The notes under the pieces were generated by a model, which saw nothing but the letters and a program-made list of their open reading frames with translations, was not told the DNA's origin and did no database searches. Shown piece after piece: positions 42,551-53,955 of a stretch of DNA of 64,000 bases (position 1 is its first letter; the number at the start of each line of letters is the position of its first letter). Source of the DNA: Pseudofabraea citricarpa (lineage: Eukaryota > Ascomycota > Leotiomycetes > Helotiales > Dermateaceae); contig JAPWGK010000013.1 in NCBI GenBank assembly GCA_029641185.1, positions 868,001 through 932,000 on the forward strand, read 5' to 3'. Made by a program: the position numbers and the translations under genes.

Positions 42551-45500
42551 TATCATTCTTTGCTTGCTTTTGGCTATAGCAGCTGCTCGATCATAAGATG
42601 CGTGCTATGGCTGGATGGATCGGCGTGTGTTAATCCGTCTATTTGGGTTTCTGACGACGGCAATAACAACAACAACATCAACAACACAACCAACACAACC
42701 AACACCCCAACATCTCCCACCGCCACCGCCTTCGTCAATGCATTAATAATTGGGTATTTTAATTGCCCTGCGAGAATCACTATCAGCCCTGGTCCTCGGC
42801 ATCTGTTCTGGAGAGACAGAGATGGCGTTCGGGCGTCGGGCTAGCTTTGAGTTTTGTGTGAAATGACCATGATCTCATTATGGAACGACTTGACATGGCT
42901 TTGGACAATGCTTGGAATTGTGGAATAGCACTTGGTGAGCCCTGGCCTGGTATCTGAGCAGGTTAGTATGGGAACAATTGTCCTTCCCTTCTCAACCCCC
43001 CCTCTTTGCCTTTCCTGAAGAGGCTGCTACGCCGAGATGGAAGCACTTTGAAATATTGTTCTTTTGATTGCTGCTGACGCACGACTTGATCAGATTTCCT
43101 GGATTCGGGTCAGGTATCGAGGTCTGATTTGTGGGCTGGCTGGCAGGCAGGCTGGCTGGCCGAGGCTCGCTGTTATTATCCAATCCACCAGTTGAGGTGG
43201 TCAAGCCATACGGAACAGAGCCCTTTGGTCTACAGTTGTGTTGATGTGTGTGTGTGTGCCTCTGCTTGCAGCTCAGAGTGTGTGTGCAAGCCACTCTGTT
43301 GAGCTTGTGCCCAATGCGGAGGCCGTAGGAGCTGCCGCCTTTCCACACTTCGTTCCAGCGAGCAGAGTCTCCATGTCTCCATGCGCCCTCGTTCTTCTGA
43401 TTCTTCCAACCCAATCAAGACGTCGCATTCAACCTTCGATGTGCCTGGGTACGCTGGGTACACGCTGGGTATACGCTGGGATCATGACAGCCTCTTCCCG
43501 CTGGTCCCCATGATCGGAGCATCCTTCGCGCTGTCCTAGCAAACCACCGCCGACGGGTCCCACGCAGCAGGGACCATTCTTTCAGTTCGTGACTCTTGCC
43601 CTGAAGATGCCTATATTCCGGGTCTCCTAAGCACTGACCCTGTTCCCACTTTCTGGGGTTGCGCAACCAAGAATTCGACCTTCAACGCTTTTGGAAACTT
43701 CACTGGGACGCCGGAGGCACGAGAGACACCCGCCCCGGCTGCCGCAGACCACATGAGAGCCACGAGGAGGTGGTGAATACGCACGTTTTTGCACAAGTCA
43801 GCCTGGGCTAGACCCGTAGAGCCGCCGCCGATTTATGACTTCAACGAGCCGACTGCATAACACCACCCATCGATGACGGAAAAGCTAATAATAACAAGGC
43901 TTGAGGCGAGAGGGGAGAGAGGCTGGTGCAGTTGCTGGATGGAAATCATGGCATTCGAAATTCGAAGCTCAAAGGGCGTCTAGAAAGCGCTGATCAGCTG
44001 GCTTTTCTGGGACAGTGGGACAGTGGGATAGTGGGACTGTCTGGGATACAGCGGCTTCCAAGTTCCCAGGGCGGGCTTCTGAACCTCCCATGTCATGTCG
44101 TATGTCCCACAAAGTGCACAGACTCAATTGCTCTGGCGCCATGGCCCATGAGTCGACAGTACAGTAGCTGTCGTCCTCCAATGCTCACCGTGCTGACATG
44201 TCAACAGCACCAGAGTCTCCGCATAGCACTGCATAGCAAATCCAAAGCATCCACCGGCATCCACTTGTCTACCACCACTGTCACCCACGGCCATCTTCCC
44301 CCTCTGCTACTGTACTTGTGCAGTACCAGCCAGCTCTGCATATGTACTACCTCTCCACTCTTCTACTGCAGTAGCAATAGTTCAAGACCTCCAGTGCACC
44401 TGCACCTGCATCTGCATCTGCATCCGTTGCATTTGCATCACTATTCTTGCTCCATAGCCATTTGACCTTCCCTGGCTGCTCCCAGGATTCTGCTGCTGTC
44501 CTACGTCTTTGAGGGCAACAATTGAACACCATCATCTCCCTATCACATCTGAAAAAGCCTTCAATACATCTGTGTCATCCTTGTCATCCAGTTTTGCTAC
44601 CCCGACCCCAGAACTATCAAAATCGCTCTCGAATCTCCCGAACCCTATCGTCGTATCGCCGCCACCACACAGCTTCTTGCACAGCCCGTTGGGATTCCCC
44701 TTGCTAAAGATCGACACTGGACGGCGCAGACCGGCCGTCATCTGCATCTTCTGTCACCGGAACCAAGCCCAGGACCTGAGGAGCTTTCTACGCTGGGAGC
44801 CGGGCCTTGGACATGGCCACAGGTGTCACTCTCGGAACGCCGACAGTATCAAGTTATTGGGATTTCGAAAATCACTGGAAATTGTCCACCCTTGTACTCG
44901 GTTTGACTTTACCCACCCAGTGACACTTCAAGCCGCCAGGACGAATTCGATTTCCTACCGGAGCGTGGCGATTTGAATAAGAACAGGGGTTGTCAATTAA
45001 GCTGGGAAGCCCCAGGGATTACACGCCACTGTCCCACTCGTCAAGTCAACCTCTGTGCAGGCCACAATCCTGTCGTCAGATCATATATCACGTAGTAAAG
45101 GTTCCCAAAGTGGAAACCTCTAAATTTTCAATTTCCAGAAACCTCTTCAATAACCTCACGCCAGGTCGTAGATTGGCCATCTTAACTCTGGCATACTTGC
45201 GCCGTTGGATTTACTCAATCGAGAAGAAGTAAAGGAGCTCATTCCGTGCTACTTTGAGCAAAGGGGGCCATCTCGAGAAGCGCCCTTCCCACAAGTCACA
45301 CTAATACTAATCACACGTCTTCCGCATCGTATCTCCGGAGCTTGGGTTTGGAATCTCGATAAGGTCTAAGTAAGGCCTGAGATCATTATTGCGGGTCGGG
45401 AATTCCTGACACCACTGCATCAGGGGAAGATTGATCCTAGCTGAAGATATTATTGATTGATTTCAGCCTCTCAGGACTCACTCCGGCCCTACACACAAAC

Positions 45501-45893
45501 TTTACTTCCACAATCTAGCTAGATCGCGTTCAGGGTTCCTGGGGTACAAGGCTATCATATTCTGCTTCCAATTGAGCCTGACATTCGTTCCTTCTTTCAA
45601 CACAAGCCACCACTGGTCTCATGTCCATGCTTTTCGTCCCTTAGACTACCGGTATTTGGGCCCTACTGTGCAACACCCGCCTAACACCCTTTACAACGTC
45701 CCCCTTGAGACCTTCAACGGCGCGGGCACCGGCTATTCTACCTCTTAATCCATCTTGGGTATAGTGCTTGCTGCATGCGTCTTGTTGTACTGTCACTTTT
45801 TCAAGAGCTTTGTACATCCATTATCGTGTACACCCGCCTCTACTTCGCATCGTCGTATGTTACGGAACTCTATATAATGAATCCTTGACAGTC

Positions 45894-48430
45894 ATGACTG
45901 AATCATCTAATCAGTCTTCAGCAAATTTGCCGAACGACACTTCATGCTCTTCAGTCATAACAAATCATAGCCCTTCTGGCAAGAGAGATCCTGCTCGAGC
46001 ACCACCACTGAGCTCTGCCAGCTCATATACTGACCTGCCCTATCTTTTTGGGGTACAGGATCCCGCCATGCTTGCACCAAAGCCGGATAATCAGGCCAAG
46101 TCTAACAACCGGCGGAGGAAGTCGGCACAGGATCCCCAGAGAGTAAAGCACCGCCGCACGAGATCTGGTTGCTACACGTGTAGGAATCGACGTGTCAAGG
46201 TGCGTTGAGATATGGCTTTTATGGAGATTCAACGCTTACTTGTCAGTGTGACGAAAACCGCCCGGTCTGTGAACGTGAGTCGGTGTATCTTGGTTGTGAC
46301 GTGCTCTTACTAAACCAACGCAGGATGTAGAAAGGGTGGCCGAGAGTGTGTTTATCCACCACCTAAAGAACCATCTTCAAAATCGAAAGGTTCCGGTTCT
46401 AAAGCCGCTAAAGGAGATGTTAATGAAAGTGCTGGATCCTCATCAGATGAGGATGAAGATGAAGACGCAGATCGTCTCGACTCGATTCCAGATGAAGACG
46501 AAGAGTTAGATATTGACGATCGGCGGGCAAGCATATCAACTTCTGGAACTCATCGCACCGGTACCAGTCAACCTTCAATAGCCCCTAGAGGCATTACTCG
46601 GCATGGTTCTGAAACTCCATCTCTAGTACAGGATAAAGGCAACTCGCCAACACCATCCACAGAGGGATCAATTGGATATGCCGCATACCAAGCGACTATT
46701 GGTTCGCGTTCTAGGACGCAGAAGTCGTCCTCGGTGGCGGGGTCCGATACGATGAGGAGTGATTGGTCTCATTTACCTCAAGACCTCCAATTTTACTTGG
46801 AGTACTTTTACGAGAACCTCACCCATCATCACTACTCCCTCAAGTATGATCCGTGCAATTTTCTCCGCTCGCTCTTCTTAGACGCCGCGCTGAGGAATGA
46901 GGCATTGCTTTACGCGGTGGTTGGCTTTTCGGCTTTTCAGGCAACACTTCACAATCCAAATGGCAAGATTCAGGATTTCCTTCAATATTACAACAAAGCA
47001 GTATCGTTATTGCTCGGATCATTGAAAAGAGGTGAGCGTCATAATATTGGAACCTTACTTGCGATCCTCCAGCTAGCCACAATTGAGGTAAGATTGAACA
47101 ATTCTCCCCCCGCACGTCGATGTTAATGAGGTGAAGGAATACCTGGGGGACTGGATCAATCTACTTGGCCATCAAAAAGCAGCACTCGAAATACTCATGC
47201 AGTTATACAACCCGCAAACCGTAATACAAACGGACATGGGCAGAGTTGTACTTGGTTGGTACATGCGTTTCGATGTCTTTGCTGGTTTGATGGGGGGCTT
47301 TGAGACCGTTCTACCCCGGGAATGGTTTTCTACCGCGGACGACTTTTACCAGAATCAAATCAATCGAGAACCAAACAACCTGGTATGGAGGATCGAGAAG
47401 ATGATCTCGCAATTGCGCCTCATCGCCATGGACATGTCAATTCTGTTTGCGAGGATAGGAAGGAGTGAGATCAGCCAGGAAACATTCATGCAGGACAACG
47501 AGATGATCGGGAAGAGGATAGCAGGGTGGAAAGAGAATATGGATCCAGCATTGCGAGACAGTCGGTATCTAGTAAGGGATTTTACTGGAGCTCGCCCACT
47601 TGATCCTGATGATATTGTGGATCCTTATATACCTGGGACTATCTACAGTGGCCCTCTATATGTTGTGAACCTTTCAACTCTCGATTGGTACGCGGTTGAT
47701 CTTATGCACAAATACCAGACAGCTCTTACGATGCGAACTCAACCTAGTGCAGAACTTGGACACAAAGCCTATGCTAGTTGTCAACTCTTCGAGGCAATTC
47801 AATTCTATCCTGGAAGTCCGAATGGTATTGTTTTAGCAATCCAAGCAAGTCTAGGGATCGCATGTCTATTTCTCCCACGAGATCCAACACATGCGATGTG
47901 GGCTCGTCGCAAACTAGCCGCGATTGAATCTAATGGGTTGGTTGAACTTTAGTGTAATGATTAAACTAAGAGACTAACTTCTCTGTAGTTACATATATCC
48001 GTATACGTTTCGCACGAAAATGGCCGACCTCTTTCAAGACCGTTCGTGTATGCACTGGTGGCTACCAAACGATGAAGGCTACCCTAGTATTGTACGCTCT
48101 ATTCGAAATTTTGTCGAAGAACGAACATCACCGGCCAAAGATGTTTCGACTGAGGATTTGCGAGACATGAAAGCGATTTTTTCCTCAATGAAATTAGATG
48201 ATGGACAGTCAAGCCTCACCCTAGGTAAAGGCAAAGAGACTGGGGGGAATACTCGAGTTGCTGTGGCATCAGCTCAGGAACAAGAATGGGCAAACCAACA
48301 AATGACTAGCGGTTCAGTTGCACGCGAAGGAGATACATATGGGCTTGGATTTGATGACGGGCAAGGATATTGGGGTCAAGGTCAAGGTGGAGGCGCATTT
48401 GGGCTACCAAAACAGGATAATTATCAATAA
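45894..48430 (+). CDS. Zn(II)2Cys6 transcription factor
   Basis: Predicted 779-residue protein from five exons: 45894-46199, 46247-46274 (28 bases), 46324-47087, 47137-47936 and 47989-48430. The binuclear zinc cluster is C93-x2-C96-x6-C103-x6-C110-x2-C113-x6-C120, within GCYTCRNRRVKCDENRPVCE. It is basic upstream (RVKHRRTRS) and split over three exons. An acidic/Ser-rich linker follows (SSSDEDEDEDADR). The middle region, YLEYFYENLTHHHYS through LQLATIEEYLGDWINLLGHQ, fits the fungal-specific transcription factor domain of the Fungal_trans_2 type. The tail is Gly/Gln-rich. The third intron has an AAG acceptor (47134-47136), chosen because it leaves a sensible branch-site distance and rejoins TIEEYLGDW. 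Likely a DNA-binding regulator of CGG-type sites; target genes are unknown. The long upstream gene-poor region may be its control region. Confidence 0.88.
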
Positions 48431-49228
48431 AGAGGAGGTCTCTTGGTTGGAGTTGGCAGAAAAGCACAGAGTTTGTCTTGTGGTGTTGTTTGCATACAGC
48501 ATTGGCTTTAAAATTCTAAATGATCGGGGTTGGATAAATGCTTGGTAGCAGCACCTCGGCAGGAGTACAGGTTTATGGGGGATGAAGAAGGTACTGGTTT
48601 GATACCCAAAAGGAGGGAAATATCATTGTATAATAGGAATGGTCGCTTAAGACGGAATCTAGATTAGATTTCTACAGAGTTATGAAGTAATTACAGCTTA
48701 AAACCAGTAGTCCATTATTCTAGTCGCTTTCTTATCCGTAGTATGACCGGTGACTAACTACTCACCTTATTATCTACCTTATTATAAGACTAAACTAGTA
48801 ACGTCTAGTTTGACTTCCTTTGTCGATACTCGTTTTATTTTCAAGTCTGACACGTACTTGTCTAGTAAATGCCTTACTACTATAGTTTCTTTTATGAATA
48901 AATTAATCAATAATTCTCATCTTCCATCAAAATCTACCTTCGCTCCTCAGAACACATCACATAAAACCATACATCCCTTGGCAATGTATTTGCGTTTGTC
49001 GGGTATTGCCTGTCGCATAAGGCAGCCGCCTCGGCCACCACTAGAGCTAAACGGGTCTAGGGAAGATTTAAGCTTAGGGACCTCTCAGAAGCCCATGGAC
49101 GTTTACTATTGTGAAGTGAGCCTCAACCGTACATCACAACTACTATTTCCATCAACAAATTACAACCCTCGAACCAGGCTGCACTGCTCAATATACAACA
49201 GTAGTAAAGACACGAGAGTTTGGACACA
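48431..49228. other. Intergenic region with AT-rich block
   Basis: The 3' region of the transcription-factor gene and the upstream region of NOT2. The part from about 48590 to 48960 is AT- and TA-rich and contains no recognisable gene. It could be a decayed, point-mutated (RIP-like) relic, but no element ends are visible. Confidence 0.45.
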
Positions 49229-51781
49229 ATGAATCGACCAGGTGAACACTCTCCGATTCTCTTCCCCACAAACTGCCCCGCGCGCATTGCACACAACATA
49301 TACAATTGGCACTCGATCGTTGGCACGGAATCCTCTTGTCTGCTTGGTCTTGTCTCTGCCGGGCTTTAGTCTGTTATCTGTGCCGGTCCCTGGTGGCTCT
49401 GGGGCGGATTGCGCTATGCGATGGGATCATAAGAATCTGTTGGAAGCACATGCTACCTCTGGCTATCGCACAAGATCCGATCTGTCCTATCATTTAGTGA
49501 CCATGGAGTAACTGCGCAAAATCACTGTTGCCGTTAGCAAGGACTACAAGAAAGTGTGCTTGTGTAGGACTTGAGCCTTTGAACACGATGCCTTCACTTG
49601 AAGCCAGCCAAGTCCTTATATCTGAATCCTCGCTGACAACTGTGCGACTCAAGTAGTTGGACCCCAGTCATTGCGCGGCCTGCCCAACGGCTTTCAAAGC
49701 AATCAACAATTACAGCAGAGCCGAAGTGTGTCGAATAGGTTACCACCGACAGGCAAGATAGGTATGGACCGCCTGTAGCCCTCTACAGCCCACAAGTAGA
49801 CAATATCCTGATTGCCGTATTATCCTTGTAGCAAACAACGCATCGAGCTGGTCTTTTGGTGGAGGTGTACCAATGGGTACTGCTGGCCTACAAAATACCC
49901 GTCCAAATAACGGTCCGATGGCCAGCTTTGCTCAAGCAATGGGAGGCTCTTCACAACCTGCAACTCAGTTAGATCTATCGTGAGTCTCCGCGGGGCGGGT
50001 TTTCATACATTTGGTTTAGTTTGGAGCGTTGGTTTGGACAGATTATGATAAATTCGGGTTCTGAAGAATAGTTTCTTTGAAAGTAGTCCCCTTTACAAGA
50101 CGTTGTCAAGTATGACTTGCGGATAATGTTGGAAAGCGCTCTGGAGTAATCTGGTGGATTTAGCAGGGACCCTCCAGTTTGTGCCAATTTATTCATTCGT
50201 GCTAATCATAACTTTCCTAGTGAATTCCCTTCCTTATCGAACCATCCAGCGCAACAACCTCTAAGCTCAAATCAATCTACTTGGGCGACAGCTGGCGCGA
50301 GAGGATTAGGCCCTTCGAACAATCGATTGCAGCATTCCGGCCTCACGTCTGCCCAGCAGATTAATGCGCAAGCCCAAAGTCATCAACAACAAGAAGATCT
50401 CTTCAATTCATCATCGCAAATACCAAGCAATCAGAGTAGCTTTCGATTTGGAGGTCAAAGCGCAGTTGGACAATCATCACAAACACAACCAAGTACTGCA
50501 GAGGAATTTCCGCCGTTGGGTCGTAACGGGAATGGAGATTTAGGACAAGACAGAGCTTCAAGTTTGATGCAGAACGCTGCTTTTGGAGCTCCGCCGAATG
50601 GTATGGGATTTGGCGCGAACAACCCGACTCAACAAAATCGAAGCAACGGGCTCTTAAACGCATTATCTGGCAATAGCCGTATCACAACAGGAAATCGCGT
50701 TGCCTCTCCCGCAAGCATCTCAGGTACAAACAAACATATTCCTATATAACGCGCACTGCTTACTTTATCTAGGCATGTCTGCTTCAAGATCGCCGATTGA
50801 CGCGCCTCGCCAGGGTCTGAGTGGGGTACCTGAAAACGACACAGGAGTAAGTTACATGTAACCTCATCAACGAATATGCGCTTAAACAAATATAGCCGTT
50901 TACCAGCGGTCAATTCGGAACTTCCAATCTGAGCACCGCTCGTGACGAAAATTCAACACAATCAATAATGACCCAAGCAACTACGAGGCCTGATGGTCCT
51001 TTGCAAGGTGATTCGGTTCCTCGGTCACAAACCTTGGATTCCGTAATTAGCTCTTCACAAGGAATTGAGGAGTCTGGTCCAGAGGTTCAGGATCCATTGG
51101 CTGGCATGAGTGATATTGACAGATGGGGCTTGAAGGGTCTATCTTACATGATGAACAACTACCCAGATTACGCTGCGCTTGTTACTGGCACAGAGTTTGC
51201 TAATATGGGTCTGGATCTTGACTCCCGAGAGTAAGTTGCAATCAACATTCGTATCTACCTTGCTAACTCTCTAGACCCATCTCAACCCAAGTCTATTCTC
51301 TGTTTGATAATGAACCACCTCGGCCTTCAGTCCCCTCCTTCACAAATCCCGAGTGCTATCGAGTTCATAACGTTGCAACCATCGAGACGAAGCTAAGCAA
51401 CTTCAACGACGAATCCCTACTGTTCATGTTCTACAGCAATCCAAATGACGTTCAACAAATACTGGCTGCTCAAGAACTGTGGGTTACTCAAGCACACAAT
51501 CCTTAACTGTTCTGACGTATAATCTAGGAACAACCGCAATTGGCGCTTCCATAAGAAGCTTGGCGTTTGGTTGACCAAGGATCTTGAAATGCAACCTCAA
51601 CCACTCACAACCGATGCTGAGCGTGGCTACTACATCTTCTTTGACACCAAACTATGGCAACGCGAACGTGTAAGTTTTATCTGATCATCTCTCACAACTA
51701 CTAACGAGAATGCAGCGGGAGTACACTTTAAAGTATTCTGATCTAGAGTCCCTCCCTAATATTGGGCTAGAGAGATCATAG
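49229..51781 (+). CDS. not2: CCR4-NOT complex subunit NOT2
   Basis: Predicted 529-residue protein from nine exons: 49229-49241, 49657-49761, 49832-49979, 50221-50723, 50773-50846, 50896-51230, 51275-51478, 51528-51669 and 51716-51781. The N-terminal half is Ser/Gln/Asn-rich (SLRGLPNGFQSNQQLQQSRS, SSWSFGGGVPMG, LDLSEFPSLSNH). The C-terminal NOT2/3/5 domain includes DIDRWGLKGLSYMMNNYPDY, ALVTGTEFANMGLDLDSREP, LSNFNDESLLFMFYSNPNDV, NNRNWRFHKKLGVWLTKD and GYYIFFDTKLWQRERREYTL. Known role: scaffold of the CCR4-NOT deadenylase, acting with NOT1 and NOT3/5 in mRNA decay and transcription. The first exon (MNRPG) and the 415-base first intron are less certain than the rest. Its acceptor could be the TAG at 49656 or an AAG three bases upstream, a one-residue difference. 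Confidence 0.92.
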
Positions 51782-52531
51782 TTGCATACAGAATCAGACG
51801 TCAGCCTTGCTTGAACATATCTTGTGGACTTTGAATCCTGTCTACGGGCCCTTCTTTCACCATCAAGCAACTCGCTCTTTCCTTCATATCCACAATTCTG
51901 TATTCGCGGGTTCAATAGCTAGACTGCTGGAGGATCGCAGGCTGCAAAACGGGCATGGCGTTGTTCCATCAACATACGAGGAGTAAATAGGTCCACTGGT
52001 CATGTTTGTTTTTTATGGGGCGTTAATAATTACTGCCTGGCTACATTCAACTTCTCGGCTGTGGGTAGATCAATCATAATGATATATCTTCTCGGAGCCG
52101 AGTCAGCAATTTGTTCAAGTGTGTTAGATTGTGATGTTAAGAGCAGTTTCGATGGATACAGAATCCTGGATGCATATTGACAGGTTTAGCGTATCGGCAG
52201 CCGCCCGGAGCACAAAGATAAGCCACTAAATTGGCAGCCACAGGGAATGCGGAGGCACGGGCTTTGCTGCTCAGTCATCATCATCGGATTATGGAATTGT
52301 CCTTTATACCAAGACGACATCCTAAAGTTCAAATGAATTCTACTGTCCCTGTCGACCATAGCACAATTTACCTATAAGCACCTGGCCCGGGAAATCTCGA
52401 GATTGATCGTCAGGATTAGAAGGTTCCACTATCGCAGCAGAGTATAACTTCACTCGCCGTATCCCATCCACCAACCTCTCCTCGCCCAACATTTGCTTGC
52501 GCAGCACCCGCGCAACGCATCTTCAGAGAGA
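51782..52531. other. Intergenic region between not2 and the CUE gene
   Basis: About 750 bases holding the 3' region of NOT2 and the promoter of the CUE-domain gene. Nothing else is recognised. Confidence 0.5.
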
Positions 52532-53263
52532 ATGGCCACATCTTCAGAGCAAACGATCAATGTTCCACAGCTACTGCTCGTCCTCCTCCTCGGCGGCTTC
52601 GCCATCCGCTACTTCTTCTTCTCCGCGCCCAGCACCTCATCGTCCCGGAGCCACGGCGCCTTGACAGCGGCGAACAACGTACGAGCCAGAGAAGCAGACG
52701 TCGAGCGCGTGCAGCAGATGTTCCCGCAGATCTCGCGGCGGAGCATCATGTGGGATCTGCAGAGGAACGGGGGAAACGTGGTTGCTACGACGGAGAGGAT
52801 ACTGAGCGGGAGGGGATTAGAAGTGGTATGATGTTTTTTGTTTTGTTTTTCATGTCCCCCGGACTCTGCAGACCTTTTTCTGCACCACTCCACCTCAGGT
52901 TCTCTTTTGTGTGAAACCCGTGTGCTGATTGCTTCTTTCTTCTCATAGCCCCCGCAGTCGTTTCAACCGCCACTTCCTGTCCCAGCTTCGGGCTCGACTT
53001 CTGCTACTTCGGCTTCTTCTCAACCTAAACCCCTCCAGCCGGACCTCATCACGCGCTATAATTTGAAGGCCAAGCTTGCTGAGGAGGCCAGTCAGAAGGA
53101 AGCGGAGCAGGAGACTAAGAAGCAGGGGCAAGCGTGGAGTCAGAACAAGAACGAGAGGCAAGCTCTATTGCAGCGCAGGAGGGAAGAGATGATCCTGGCG
53201 GCGCGGAGGAAGATGGAGGCAAAGGTCGCTCAAGAAGTAGGCGAGGGAAAGCTGAATACCTAG
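52532..53263 (+). CDS. CUE-domain membrane protein (Cue1-like)
   Basis: Predicted 202-residue protein from exons 52532-52825 and 52949-53263 (123-base intron). ATG 52532 is the first in-frame ATG. An N-terminal membrane anchor (QLLLVLLLGGFAIRYFFF) is followed by a CUE domain: READVERVQQMFPQISRRSI then MWDLQRNGGNVVATTERIL, with the MFP and leucine positions of ubiquitin-binding CUE folds. The tail is Pro/Ser-rich, then highly charged and helical (AEEASQKEAEQETKKQG, RREEMILAARRKMEAKV). In yeast, Cue1 anchors and activates the E2 enzyme Ubc7 at the ER for ER-associated degradation, and this layout fits that role. The specific Ubc7-binding region cannot be verified by eye. Confidence 0.85.
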
Positions 53264-53955
53264 GTTGGTCGATCTGCTGGGGCTTACGGGGTTGGTTCTT
53301 TTTTACTGCGCGGGAGGGAGGGAAAGGTGGGAAGAAAATCCCGGCTTTGAGGGATTGGGGAATTCGAAAAGACTTGTATACCTTGGCTTGTTCTTTTTTA
53401 CTCTTCTTGTTGTAATGAAGTGGTTCTTTTTATTCTGGGTTGGAGGTTACCTGTTGGTTTGGTTGATTTGGCTATGCGAATGAATGAGTGAGTGAGTATG
53501 CTCGAGTAGGTCGCTCTCCTTTTACTCTTGTTACTCTTTGCTGCCTTTAACTTCACAGATTCTGGCCGAGATTCTCAGGCATTACAAGGTGGTTTAGAAC
53601 ATACAGTTCATGCTTCCTAATAGCCTTTAAAGAACCTAGTGGCCTATATTCTTGGTAAATGAGCGTTCAGATTTGGTTGGTTTTGTTGCTAGACTGGAAA
53701 TTGAGATGGGTAATATGAGGAAGTTGTTTCTTTTTAAGGAACTCGTTTTGTCCTGACCGAGTCAAATTTCAATTCTGGCCGTTTGTTTTGGTACTTCAAA
53801 ACCCGTTCAATGAACTCTCTCTTTTGTTGAGATGTAGTGTCTTTCAATCTCTACTCGGAAAGGGCACCTCACATCAACGGATATATCGGGTTGCCGTTCT
53901 ACCAAAACTCTCCTTGAACCACCATCATCCTTAATTCAATGTTATCCAGCTCAGC
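53264..53955. other. Intergenic region
   Basis: About 690 T-rich bases with no recognised gene. It contains the 3' region of the CUE gene and the upstream region of the next gene. Confidence 0.5.

Larger units (their letters stand above)
38994..45893. other. Gene-poor region of about 6.9 kb
   Basis: No recognisable gene on either strand. Frames longer than 60 codons are low-complexity or have no family features, including 39327-39797 (-), 40490-40783 (+) and 44509-44976 (+). It holds T-rich tracts at 39060-39320, a roughly 76-base tandem duplication (40011-40158), a CAACAAG run (42525-42550), a GGGACAGT run near 44010-44035 and six TACTGTA/TACAGTA heptamers (40223, 42119, 42184, 42192, 44160, 44308). 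It may hold a long 5' leader, regulatory DNA or non-coding transcripts of the Zn2Cys6 gene. Confidence 0.4.

Noticed and set aside
44509..45232. Frames just upstream of the Zn2Cys6 gene
   Set aside because: No domain and no plausible splice joins to the zinc-cluster protein; could be upstream frames in a leader, but this cannot be shown.
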